Positions 1 through 6,816 of a stretch of 6,816 bases of DNA are shown one piece after another. The stretch lies in NCBI GenBank assembly GCA_015711775.1, contig JACVJB010000044.1, forward strand, positions 1-6,816, written 5' to 3'. Below the pieces are notes generated by a model. The model was given only the letters and a program-made list of their open reading frames with translations. It was not told the DNA's origin and made no database searches. Both the position numbers and the translations under genes were made by a program. Source of the stretch: Actinomycetota bacterium (GTDB taxonomy: Bacteria; Actinomycetota; Humimicrobiia; Humimicrobiales; Humimicrobiaceae). The number at the start of each line of letters is the position of its first letter. The first letter of the stretch is position 1.

Positions 1-707
1 TTGGACTAAAACCATCCCCTGCATCAACACAGGTGCTCCAGAGAGACAGGCATGCCCAGGTTCTTTGTGCAATTGCAATCTGCGGGGGTACGCTTGAAAA
101 AATTGCGCTTGAAGTGCGGGGCCTTCAGAGAACTGATACAAAAGAGGTGGAGGAAGCTTTTTCAAAAGGCCAGAAGGGTTCATCTGCAATGCCTCATAAG
201 AGAAACCCCATAATATGTGAGAGAATATGCGGGCTGGCAAGAATACTACGGTCAAATGCCCTTGCCTCTTTTGAAAATATGGCTCTCTGGCATGAAAGGG
301 ACATATCGCATTCGTCTGCAGAGAGGATAATAATACCTGACAGCTTTATACTGTTGGACTATATTCTGGATAAAACGGAAGGTGTGGTAAAAAATTTCAG
401 GGTGCTTGATAAAAATATGTCAAGAAACCTCATGAAATACGGCGGTATAATATTTTCTCAGAGGGTACTTCTTGAACTCATTAACAGGGGATTTTCAAGA
501 GACGAAGCCTATCAGACAGTTCAGTCCTGCGCGCTTAAAGCATGGGACCAGGAGGGCAGTTTTAAGGATAATATTTTAAATGAAAAAAAAGTTACCGACA
601 TGCTTGACCAAAGAGAAATTGAAAATCTGTTTGATGTAAATTATCATCTACAGCATATAGACGATATTATAAAAAGGCTTGATGAAATAGATTTGAAGGA
701 GAATTAA
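1..707 (+). CDS. purB: Adenylosuccinate lyase, C-terminal part (5' end cut by window edge)
   Basis: Adenylosuccinate lyase is a cytosolic homotetramer of the fumarase/aspartase superfamily. It releases fumarate from SAICAR to give AICAR and from adenylosuccinate to give AMP. The frame is open from base 3, and 234 residues are visible before the TAA at 705-707; the family is usually about 430-475 residues, so roughly the N-terminal half is missing. The GTG at 33 is an internal valine, not a start: residues before it (PASTQ, then VLQRDRHAQVL) already match the family. The superfamily signature GSSAMPHKRNP lies at 177-209 and carries the flexible-loop serine that is catalytic in this family. It is followed by ALWHERDISHSSAERI, IFSQRVLLELI and a C-terminal helical region, all in the usual order. 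purL begins 2 bases downstream, so the two genes are almost certainly co-transcribed. Nothing in the visible part looks damaged. Confidence 0.96.
   Translation, partial: GLKPSPASTQVLQRDRHAQVLCAIAICGGTLEKIALEVRGLQRTDTKEVEEAFSKGQKGSSAMPHKRNPIICERICGLARILRSNALASFENMALWHERDISHSSAERIIIPDSFILLDYILDKTEGVVKNFRVLDKNMSRNLMKYGGIIFSQRVLLELINRGFSRDEAYQTVQSCALKAWDQEGSFKDNILNEKKVTDMLDQREIENLFDVNYHLQHIDDIIKRLDEIDLKEN
696..702 (+). promoter_or_regulatory. Ribosome binding site fixing the TTG start of purL
   Basis: AAGGAGA at 696-702 is a near-perfect Shine-Dalgarno sequence lying inside the last codons of purB. Seven bases separate it from the TTG at 710. No ATG or GTG is available in this frame nearby, and the product from this TTG (MLHFYRLS) matches the family N-terminus, whose human member begins with a similar LHFY. 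This decides the start and suggests translation coupled to purB termination. Confidence 0.8.
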
Positions 708-709
708 TA

Positions 710-1156
710 TTGCTGCACTTTTATCGTTTAAGCGATAAGAGTTTTGAGTATTGTTTCAATATTGAAACAACAGGCCCGCTGTCGGCGCAGGAACTTGAAA
801 TTCTTAAATGGCTACTTACAGAAACATTTGAGCCGCAAAAATTCAGTGATAAAACTTTTCTTAAATCAAATAATACAGAATATAACCATCAGATAATTGA
901 GCTGGGCCCACGGCTTAATTTTGAAACAGCTTATTCATCAAATGCAGTATCAATATGCAGAAACTGCGGACTTTTAAAAGTTACAAGGCTGGAAAGATCA
1001 AGAAGGCACCTTATAAAGTACGGCCCCGAATGTAAAGATATTGCAGCAAGCAGGCAAAAATTCATAGATAATAATCATGACAGGATGACTGAATGTGTTT
1101 ACGACAGCCCTCTTACCTCATTTGAAACAGGCATATCAGCCTCCGAAGTTTATTAA
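710..1156 (+). CDS. purL: FGAM synthase N-terminal (PurS-like) domain, ended by in-frame TAA
   Basis: This is the first 148 residues of a large, fused phosphoribosylformylglycinamidine synthase (FGAR amidotransferase), which converts FGAR, glutamine and ATP to FGAM. It is the N-terminal domain that corresponds structurally to the separate PurS subunit of Gram-positive bacteria and links the synthetase and glutaminase parts. Recognisable blocks, in order, are ETTGPLSAQE (residues 20-29), LGPRLNFETAYSSNAVSICR (64-83), RLERSRR (93-99) and HDRMTE (123-128). These match the human and E. coli enzymes in order and spacing. The start is TTG behind AAGGAGA. The reading frame ends at TAA 1154-1156, yet the next codons in the same frame continue the homology (see 1226-4558), so this is best read as the 5' part of one interrupted gene. 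A free-standing PurS-like protein of 148 residues is possible but would be longer than the usual PurS of about 80-90 residues. Confidence 0.9.
   Translation: MLHFYRLSDKSFEYCFNIETTGPLSAQELEILKWLLTETFEPQKFSDKTFLKSNNTEYNHQIIELGPRLNFETAYSSNAVSICRNCGLLKVTRLERSRRHLIKYGPECKDIAASRQKFIDNNHDRMTECVYDSPLTSFETGISASEVY
1154..1156 (+). other. In-frame TAA interrupting purL (codon 149)
   Basis: Codons on both sides are in the same frame. Upstream reads EVY, then TAA, then IKLIEKGSSALKEINARLG, which aligns without a gap in quality with the linker of the family (human GEGRLALEKANQELG). No frame change is involved. In related proteins, as I remember them, this stretch often holds a glutamate or another polar residue, so a single G-to-T change (GAA to TAA) would be enough. 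The stop sits in the linker just after the PurS-like domain. Confidence 0.93.
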
Positions 1157-1225
1157 ATAAAACTTATTGAAAAAGGAAGTTCTGCGCTCAAGGAAATAAA
1201 CGCCCGGCTTGGCCTGGGTTTTGAC

Positions 1226-4200
1226 TTGTGGGACATAGACTTTTACTGCAATCTTTTTGTGAATTATTTTAAGAGAAACCCCACAAGTGTTGAATGTTAT
1301 CAGTTGAGCCAGGCAAACAGCGAACATTCAAGGCACTGGTTTTTTAAGGGCCGTATGGTAATTGACGGTATAGTGCAGGACAAGACACTGATGCAGATAA
1401 TAAAGTCCACTCTTGATGCAAATCCTTCAAACAGTATTATTGCCTTTAAGGACAATTCCGGGGCAATTGAAGGATATGATATTGAAACAATTTATCCCTC
1501 GCTATGTTCGGCAGGTTCGCCTTTTGTCGGGCAGAAGCGCAAGTATCATATTATTTTTACTGCTGAGACGCATAATTTCCCAAGCGGTGTGGCGCCTTTT
1601 CCAGGCGCTGAAACAGGTACCGGCGGCAGGATAAGGGATGTGCAGGCAACCGGAAGGGGAGGCCTTGTTGTCGCAGGCACTGCAGGGTATGCAACAGGCA
1701 ATCTTAATATTGAAGGCTATGATATACCGGGTGAGGATAGAAGTTTTATATACCCGCACAACCTTGCCTCACCCTTAAAAATAATGATTGAACAGAGCAA
1801 CGGGGCCTCGGATTACGGCAATAAATTTGGCGAACCTCTTATTCAGGGCTTTACCAGAACATATGGCGCAAGAATGCCTGACGGGGACAGGCGTGAGTGG
1901 ATTAAACCCGTCATGTTTACAGGAGGTGTGGGCCAGCTTGACAGCATGCATACAGAAAAATCCGTTCCCGAAAAGGGAATGCTTGTACTCCAGGTTGGAG
2001 GACCGGCTTACAGAATAGGAATGGGCGGCGGCTCTGCCTCAAGCATGATACAGGGGCAGAACCTGGAGGAGCTTGATTTTAATGCCGTACAGCGCGGCAA
2101 TGCTGAAATGGAGCAGAAATTAAATCGTGTGGTAAGAGCATGCATCGAAATGGGCGATAAAAACCCAATCCTCAGTATACATGATCAGGGAGCAGGCGGC
2201 CCCTGCAATGTGCTTACCGAGATTGTGGATCCTGCCGGCGGCAGGATAAATATAAGGAATATAAATGTTGGGGACAAGACCATGTCAGTTGCGGAAATAT
2301 GGGTTGCAGAGTACCAGGAAAGAAATGCATTCCTTATTTATCCGGAAAAGCTGGAGCTGTTCAGGAATATTTGCATTAGGGAAAAAGTAAACTGTGAAGT
2401 ACTTGGAGAGGTAACAGGGGACGGCAGGATAGTCGTATATGACAGTAATGATAAAACAACTCCTGTGGACCTTGAGCTTGAAAAAATACTTGGCGATATG
2501 CCTGCAAAAAAATTTGAATTTGAAAGAATTAAAAAAATAACTGCGCCGCTTAAGATACCGCAAACACTTACGCCAGGCCAGGCATTAAAGCAGGTTTTTG
2601 CGCTGCCTTCAGTAGGATCAAAAGGATACCTGGTTAGAAAAGTTGACAGAAGCGTTACTGGGCTTGTGGCAAGGCAGCAGTGCTGTGGCCCCCTTCAGCT
2701 TCCTGTCAGCGATGTTGCCGTAATTGCACAGAGCCATTTCGGATTAACAGGCGCTGCAATATCAATTGGGGAGCAGCCATTAAAAATCCTGATCAATCCC
2801 TGCGCCGGCGCAAGGATGGCAGTAAGCGAAGCTCTGACAAATATTGTATGGGCAAAAATAAATGGTCTTTCCAATGTAAAATGTTCGGTTAACTGGATGT
2901 GGCCCGCAAAGCTTGAAGGTGAAGGTGCGGATCTCTGGGATGCTGCAAATGCGCTTGCGGAAATTATGAAGGATCTCAGCATCGCTGCAGACGGGGGAAA
3001 AGACAGTGTTTCAATGGCTGCGCAGGTTGGAAGCCAAATAGTAAAGTGCCCGCCGCAAGTTGTTGTGTCAGCTTATGCTACAGTGCCTGATATAAATGCG
3101 GTTATAACTCCTGATATCAAAATGCCGGGAAAAAGCAGCCTTATGCTTATTGATATTTCGCGTGGCAAAAAAAGGCTGGGCGGTTCGGCATTTGCGCAGA
3201 TTCTTGCGCAGACAGGAAATCAGTGTCCTGATATTGAAAATCCCCAAGATCTTAAAAACTCTTTTAATGCGGTACAGGAGCTCATTGCGAAAAATCTTAT
3301 TCTTGCCGGCCACGACAGAAGCGACGGCGGGCTCATTACAACCGTATGCGAAATGATCATGCCTTCATTCTGCGGAGCAGATATTTTCCTGTCTTCAGAA
3401 ACGGGGCAGGAAGGAGTTTTTGCTGAGCTTTTCTGCGAGGAGGCCGGCCTTGTAATTGAATATGATGCCGGTAGAGAGCAGGAAATTGTAAATATCTTAA
3501 AAAAATATGGCCTGTATTACAGGGCAATTGGAAAGACAAGCACCGAAAAAAGGCTTATTATAAAAAATAATGAAGAAATAATTGAAAATCTTAAAACCTC
3601 AGACCTTATTTTATGGTGGGAAGCTACAAGCGATGAACTTGAAAAATTTCAGCAGAACCCTGCTTATGCCCTCATTCAGCGGCAGAATCACCTTAAAAAT
3701 AATCCCAACTACAGTTTAAGTTTTACCCCAACCCCGGCAGAAGAGGCGCTAATTAACTCTGCAGAAAAACCGAAGGTTGCAATTATACGTGAAGAGGGAA
3801 GCAACGGCGACAGGGAAATGGCAAGCGCCTTCTATATGGCTGGGTTTGAAGTATGGGATATTACAATGTCTGACTTATTAATTGGCAGTGCTTCTCTTGA
3901 AAATTTCAGGGGAGCAGCTTTTGTCGGGGGATTCTCATACGCTGATGTTCTTGACAGCGCAAAAGGCTGGGCGGCAATAATTAAATTTAATAAAAAACTT
4001 TCAGAGATGTTTGAAAAATTTTACAGCAGGGATGATACATTTTCACTTGGCGTATGCAACGGCTGTCAGCTTGTGTCTCTGCTTGGATGGGTGCCATGGA
4101 GGGGCATTGAAGAGAAGTTTCAGCCAAGATTCATTTCCAATCCTTCGCAAAGATTTGAATCAAGATGGTCTACAGTAAAAATACAGAAGAGCCCTTCAAT

Positions 4201-4558
4201 AATGCTTAAAGGCATGGAAGGCTCGATTCTGGGAATATGGGTTGCCCACAGGGAAGGGCACCTGCACTGCAGTGACGAGATACTGGAACAAATTCACAAT
4301 AAAAACTTAGCTCCTGTTGTCTACATTGATGAGAAAGGAAATCCCTGCAGCTCGTATCCGCGCAATCCAAACAGCTCTCCCGGCGGTATCACTGCCCTTT
4401 GCTCGCCTGACGGCAGGCATCTGGCCATGATGCCTCACCCTGAAAGGGCGTTTTTGCTATGGCAATGGCCGTGGATGCCGCAAAACTGGAAAAACCGGCT
4501 TAAAAGCTCACCATGGCTTCATATGTTTAAAAATGCAAGAAAATGGTGCGGAGATTAG
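1226..4558 (+). CDS. purL: FGAM synthase, synthetase plus glutaminase part; frame open from 1157
   Basis: This is the remainder of the large PurL: linker, two AIRS-type ATP-grasp-unrelated synthetase halves and a class I glutaminase. It makes FGAM from FGAR using ammonia channelled from glutamine. The first usable start codon is TTG 1226, but coding homology begins at 1157, 23 codons earlier, and no Shine-Dalgarno stands at a proper distance before TTG; the next in-frame ATG (1355) lies beyond conserved sequence. Numbering from TTG: NSEHSRHWFF 31-40 with the active-site histidine, FTAETHNFPSG 111-121, GTGGRIRD 131-138, NGASDYGNKFGEP 192-204, HDQGAGG 319-325, VDRSVTGLVARQQ 473-485, DGGKDSVSM 589-597, GHDRSDGG 695-702. 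The glutaminase starts near 850 (REEGSNGDREM); its nucleophile is Cys944 in GVCNGCQ, with His1071 and Glu1073 in MPHPER. With the upstream part the total is 1282 positions, close to human (1338) and E. coli (1295). The C-terminal WQWPW and NARKW resemble the eukaryotic enzyme. All key residues are intact. It ends in TAG, backed by an in-frame TAA at 4562. Confidence 0.94.
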   Translation: MWDIDFYCNLFVNYFKRNPTSVECYQLSQANSEHSRHWFFKGRMVIDGIVQDKTLMQIIKSTLDANPSNSIIAFKDNSGAIEGYDIETIYPSLCSAGSPFVGQKRKYHIIFTAETHNFPSGVAPFPGAETGTGGRIRDVQATGRGGLVVAGTAGYATGNLNIEGYDIPGEDRSFIYPHNLASPLKIMIEQSNGASDYGNKFGEPLIQGFTRTYGARMPDGDRREWIKPVMFTGGVGQLDSMHTEKSVPEKGMLVLQVGGPAYRIGMGGGSASSMIQGQNLEELDFNAVQRGNAEMEQKLNRVVRACIEMGDKNPILSIHDQGAGGPCNVLTEIVDPAGGRINIRNINVGDKTMSVAEIWVAEYQERNAFLIYPEKLELFRNICIREKVNCEVLGEVTGDGRIVVYDSNDKTTPVDLELEKILGDMPAKKFEFERIKKITAPLKIPQTLTPGQALKQVFALPSVGSKGYLVRKVDRSVTGLVARQQCCGPLQLPVSDVAVIAQSHFGLTGAAISIGEQPLKILINPCAGARMAVSEALTNIVWAKINGLSNVKCSVNWMWPAKLEGEGADLWDAANALAEIMKDLSIAADGGKDSVSMAAQVGSQIVKCPPQVVVSAYATVPDINAVITPDIKMPGKSSLMLIDISRGKKRLGGSAFAQILAQTGNQCPDIENPQDLKNSFNAVQELIAKNLILAGHDRSDGGLITTVCEMIMPSFCGADIFLSSETGQEGVFAELFCEEAGLVIEYDAGREQEIVNILKKYGLYYRAIGKTSTEKRLIIKNNEEIIENLKTSDLILWWEATSDELEKFQQNPAYALIQRQNHLKNNPNYSLSFTPTPAEEALINSAEKPKVAIIREEGSNGDREMASAFYMAGFEVWDITMSDLLIGSASLENFRGAAFVGGFSYADVLDSAKGWAAIIKFNKKLSEMFEKFYSRDDTFSLGVCNGCQLVSLLGWVPWRGIEEKFQPRFISNPSQRFESRWSTVKIQKSPSIMLKGMEGSILGIWVAHREGHLHCSDEILEQIHNKNLAPVVYIDEKGNPCSSYPRNPNSSPGGITALCSPDGRHLAMMPHPERAFLLWQWPWMPQNWKNRLKSSPWLHMFKNARKWCGD

Positions 4559-4562
4559 ACTT

Positions 4563-4585
4563 AAAGGGGACTGTACCTCTTTTTT
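4563..4585 (+). terminator. Likely intrinsic terminator after purL
   Basis: AAAGGGG (4563-4569) can pair with CCTCTTT (4576-4582) around the six-base loop ACTGTA, giving seven pairs with one G-U. The 3' arm runs into six T (4580-4585) and then more T-rich sequence. It begins five bases after the purL stop, the usual place for a terminator. The stem has only four G-C/G-U pairs beside A-T pairs, so it may be weak or partly read through. Confidence 0.55.
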
Positions 4586-4594
4586 AATTTTTAA

Positions 4595-4623
4595 TTTTTA
4601 TAAGATTTTATTCTTTGTATAAT
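4595..4623 (+). promoter_or_regulatory. Candidate sigma-70-type promoter for purF
   Basis: A perfect -10 hexamer TATAAT lies at 4618-4623. At 17-base spacing the -35 position reads TTTTTA (4595-4600), a poor match. Transcription would start near 4630 and leave a leader of about 50 bases before purF. The surrounding DNA is very AT-rich, so a chance match is possible; its position after a likely terminator raises its plausibility. Two copies of ATTAAT (4622-4627 and 4635-4640) just downstream might be an operator or only base composition. No B. subtilis-type PurR box and no purine riboswitch core is seen in 4559-4679. Confidence 0.4.
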
Positions 4624-4679
4624 TAATAAATTAAATTAATCCGGTTAAAACAGAACCATAGAAAAAACAGGAAAAGGAT

Positions 4680-6131
4680 ATGTGTGAAAATAACGAAATA
4701 AAAAAACCTGGTGAGAAATGCGGGGTATTCGGTATATATTCAGCAAATAAGAGTGTTGCCGAATTTATTTTTTATGGACTTCAGGCGCTGCAGCACAGGG
4801 GCCAGGAAAGTGCAGGAATTGCTGTTTCTGATGGGGAAGACATACTGGTATTTAAAGATCTCGGCCTTGTCTCTCAAGTCTTCTCAGAGCAGAATCTTGC
4901 GCCACTTCAGGGCAGCATAGGCATAGGGCACACAAGATACTCCACCACAGGATTAAATATCTGGGATAATTCCCAGCCGCTTTACAGGATGTTTAAAGAT
5001 GAAGTCTTTGCGATAGCCCACAATGGGAACCTGACAAATACTGAAAACCTGAGAAAACAGCAGATGCGCAAGGGCATAAGATTTGAAACATCCACTGATA
5101 CTGAGGTTATTGCTTCCCTCATAGAAAGCTCTTTATGCGAAACTCTTGAAGAAGCTGTAAAAGAAGCCATTTACAAAATAAAAGGTTCCTATTCGCTTGT
5201 AATACTATTAAAGGACAAACTTTTTGCAATAAGGGATCCGCATGGGTTCAGGCCCATGGTGCTCGGACAAAAGGAAGGGGATCACATTATTGCCTCAGAA
5301 ACATGTGCGCTCGATATAATAGATGCGAAATTTATAAGGGAAGTTGACCCGGGTGAAATAATAATAATTGACAGAAACGGATTGCGCTCGCAGATGATGC
5401 TTGATGTTGACAGAATATCAATGTGTGTTTTTGAGCTCATTTATTTTGCGCGTCCAGACAGCTACCTTTATAACAAAAACATTTTTGAAATAAGGCATAA
5501 AATGGGAAGGCAGCTTGCAATTGAAAGCCCTGCTGAAGCTGATATGGTAATCGGGGTGCCTGATTCCGGCACTCCTGCGGCACAGGGGTTTTCAGCCGAG
5601 TCAGGGATTCCCTATACGGACGGACTCATAAAAAACAGGTATATCGGAAGGACATTTATACAGCCCACCCAGGAAATAAGGCAGATAGGAGTGAGGCTTA
5701 AACTTAATCCATTAAAGGAAATAATACGGGGCAAAAGGCTGGTAGTGGTGGATGATTCAATTGTAAGGGGAACCACTTCAAAAAAAGTAATACAAATGCT
5801 TTATAATGCCGGCGCAAAACAAATACATATGAGGATAACATCACCGCCACTGCTGTTTCCCTGCTACTACGGAATTGATATGGCAACAAAAAAAGAATTT
5901 ATTGCAAGCTACAGGACACTTGAAGATATAAGGAAATACCTTAACCTTGACAGCCTTCGCTACCTTTCTATTGAAGGCCTGGTAAGCGCTATCGGCCAGT
6001 CAAGGGATAAGTTCTGTTTTGCCTGCTTTAACGGTGATTATCCTGTTGCCATAGATGAAGAGATGCAGCATGAAAAAGATTATCTTAAAAAACAGGACTT
6101 TGGCAGTATGGATAAGATGCCTATCAGATGA
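4680..6131 (+). CDS. purF: Amidophosphoribosyltransferase (glutamine PRPP amidotransferase)
   Basis: PurF catalyses the committed first step of purine synthesis: PRPP plus glutamine to 5-phosphoribosylamine, in the cytosol. The 483-residue length is normal. ATG 4680 follows AGGA (4669-4672) at seven bases. A 13-residue propeptide precedes Cys14 (EKCGVFGIY), the N-terminal nucleophile of the Ntn glutaminase domain exposed by processing. Further glutaminase motifs are LQHRGQESAGIA (37-48), GHTRYST (83-89), HNGNLTN (114-120) and RDPHGFRP (185-192). The phosphoribosyltransferase half has VPDSGTPAAQGF (293-304), the flexible loop near 319-346 and the PRPP-binding VVVDDSIVRGTTS (355-367). Cys249, Cys395, Cys446 and Cys449 (in CFACFNGDYP) match the four [4Fe-4S] ligands of the B. 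subtilis enzyme, so this is an oxygen-sensitive Fe-S type. In that class AMP, GMP, ADP and GDP inhibit allosterically; I infer the same here. It stops at TGA, 50 bases before purM, with no terminator between them. Confidence 0.98.
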   Translation: MCENNEIKKPGEKCGVFGIYSANKSVAEFIFYGLQALQHRGQESAGIAVSDGEDILVFKDLGLVSQVFSEQNLAPLQGSIGIGHTRYSTTGLNIWDNSQPLYRMFKDEVFAIAHNGNLTNTENLRKQQMRKGIRFETSTDTEVIASLIESSLCETLEEAVKEAIYKIKGSYSLVILLKDKLFAIRDPHGFRPMVLGQKEGDHIIASETCALDIIDAKFIREVDPGEIIIIDRNGLRSQMMLDVDRISMCVFELIYFARPDSYLYNKNIFEIRHKMGRQLAIESPAEADMVIGVPDSGTPAAQGFSAESGIPYTDGLIKNRYIGRTFIQPTQEIRQIGVRLKLNPLKEIIRGKRLVVVDDSIVRGTTSKKVIQMLYNAGAKQIHMRITSPPLLFPCYYGIDMATKKEFIASYRTLEDIRKYLNLDSLRYLSIEGLVSAIGQSRDKFCFACFNGDYPVAIDEEMQHEKDYLKKQDFGSMDKMPIR

Positions 6132-6170
6132 AAAAGCTTTAAAATACCTGGCAAAAGTATGAACAGTATA

Positions 6171-6179
6171 AGGATGGGA
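6171..6179 (+). promoter_or_regulatory. Ribosome binding site fixing the TTG start of purM
   Basis: AGGATGGGA precedes the TTG at 6182; from the AGGA core (6171-6174) the spacing is seven bases. The upstream frame closes at TAA 6140-6142 and offers no ATG or GTG, so TTG is the only reasonable start. An ATG at 6174 is in another frame and meets a stop after three codons. Confidence 0.65.
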
Positions 6180-6181
6180 AT

Positions 6182-6816
6182 TTGAAGAAATATTCATATA
6201 AAAGCAGCGGTGTCAGCCTTCAGAATGCAGACAGGACAATTGAGCTGATTAAAAAACCTGTACTGGCAACATTTAATAGAAATGTTTTAAATGACCTGAG
6301 CTCATTTGCGGGCCTTTACAGCCTTGACAAAGACAGATTCAGCCAGCCTGTTCTTGTATCATCTACTGATGGGGTGGGGACAAAACTGCTGCTTGCAAAA
6401 CAGACTGGTATTTACGCAGATATCGGTCAGGATCTGGTTGCAATGTGCGTAAATGACATTATATGTTGTGGCGCCGTACCCCTTTTTTTCCTTGATTATA
6501 TTGCCTGCGGAAAGCTCGTACCTGAAACTATAGAAATGATTGTGGCATCAATTGCGAAAAGCTGCATTGAATGTGAGGCCTCCCTTATAGGCGGAGAGAC
6601 TGCAGAGATGCCGCAAATGTATAAAAAAGATGATATAGACCTGGCCGGTTTTGCAGTGGGCATTGTTGAAAAGCAGTCAATAATAAATCTTAGGCTTGTA
6701 AATGAAGGAGATATAATATTCGGGATAAGTTCATCGGGCCTTCACAGCAATGGGTTTTCGCTTGTGAGAAAAATTATTAAAGATAAAAAACTTGATCTTG
6801 ATAAAAACTATAATTT
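6182..6816 (+). CDS. purM: Phosphoribosylformylglycinamidine cyclo-ligase (AIR synthetase), 3' end cut by window edge
   Basis: PurM uses ATP to close FGAM into 5-aminoimidazole ribonucleotide, the step directly after PurL, and belongs to the same AIRS fold superfamily as the PurL synthetase halves. The frame is open to the window edge and gives 211 complete residues of an expected 340-350. Seen in order: YKSSGVSLQNADRTIELIK near the N-terminus (6-24), STDGVGTKL (61-69), which is part of the ATP/phosphate-binding region, DLVAMCVNDI (84-93), PLFFLDYIACGKL (100-112), LIGGETAEMPQMY (135-147), DLAGFAVGIVEK (153-164) and SSSGLHSNGFSLVRKI (183-198). These match E. coli PurM block by block. TTG is the start, supported by AGGATGGGA. 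It lies 50 bases after purF with no terminator or convincing promoter between, so it probably shares the purF transcript. No damage is visible in the part present. Confidence 0.97.
   Translation, partial: MKKYSYKSSGVSLQNADRTIELIKKPVLATFNRNVLNDLSSFAGLYSLDKDRFSQPVLVSSTDGVGTKLLLAKQTGIYADIGQDLVAMCVNDIICCGAVPLFFLDYIACGKLVPETIEMIVASIAKSCIECEASLIGGETAEMPQMYKKDDIDLAGFAVGIVEKQSIINLRLVNEGDIIFGISSSGLHSNGFSLVRKIIKDKKLDLDKNYN

Noticed and set aside
33..35. GTG as the start of purB
   Set aside because: The frame is open to the window edge and residues before it (PSPASTQ) match the adenylosuccinate lyase family, so it is an internal valine.
1154..1156. Reassignment of TAA to an amino acid in this organism
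   Set aside because: purB ends at TAA 705-707 exactly where family homology ends, with the purL RBS and start right there. The three gene ends in the window use TAA, TAG and TGA as normal stops. Selenocysteine uses TGA and pyrrolysine TAG, so neither applies.
1130..1230. Frameshift as the cause of the purL break
   Set aside because: The upstream and downstream parts are in the same frame (710 and 1226 differ by a multiple of three), and homology holds in that frame on both sides of the stop.
1136..1327. Minus-strand reading frame across the purL break, and similar antisense frames elsewhere (for example 2285-2563, 2695-2982, 6000-6197)
   Set aside because: They lie opposite strongly conserved coding sequence, have no recognisable domains, and their compositions look like antisense shadows.
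4559..4679. Purine (guanine/adenine) riboswitch or PurR box upstream of purF
   Set aside because: The conserved riboswitch core and its three-way junction elements are not present, the leader after the predicted start is only about 50 bases, and no CGAA-containing PurR box pair is visible.
6132..6181. Terminator or small gene between purF and purM
   Set aside because: The 50 bases contain no stable hairpin with a T tract and no sensible short ORF beyond the purM ribosome binding site.

Overview
The window is a stretch of a bacterial de novo purine biosynthesis cluster. All genes lie on the + strand in the order purB (3' part only), purL (large fused form, interrupted by an in-frame stop), purF, purM (5' part only). 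No mobile elements, RNA genes or CRISPR repeats are visible. The DNA is moderately AT-rich by eye, with many ATA isoleucine and AGA/AGG arginine codons. TTG is the apparent start codon of both purL and purM, each behind a recognisable Shine-Dalgarno sequence. The source looks like a bacterium with a single-chain FGAM synthase, not the separate PurS/PurQ/PurL set of Bacillus and most archaea. Its PurF is of the B. subtilis class (propeptide plus four Fe-S cysteines). I cannot name a phylum with confidence.

Layout: positions 1-707 are the C-terminal half of adenylosuccinate lyase. A strong ribosome binding site overlaps its end, and purL starts 2 bases later at 710. The purL frame runs from 710 to 4558 (1283 codons), but codon 149 is TAA (1154-1156). 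Homology to the family continues in the same frame directly after that stop. A 121-base gap (4559-4679) holds a likely intrinsic terminator and a perfect TATAAT -10 box. purF follows at 4680-6131, then a 50-base gap, then purM from 6182 past the window edge.

How the genes work together: PurF makes 5-phosphoribosylamine from PRPP and glutamine (first step). PurL converts FGAR to FGAM using glutamine, and PurM closes FGAM to the imidazole ring of AIR. PurB acts later, on SAICAR and again on adenylosuccinate. The most notable observation is the in-frame TAA inside an otherwise full-length, motif-complete purL. It falls between the PurS-like N-terminal domain and the rest of the enzyme. It could be a recent nonsense mutation or sequencing error, a genuine split into two polypeptides, or readthrough. 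I see no previously undescribed system here beyond that question.
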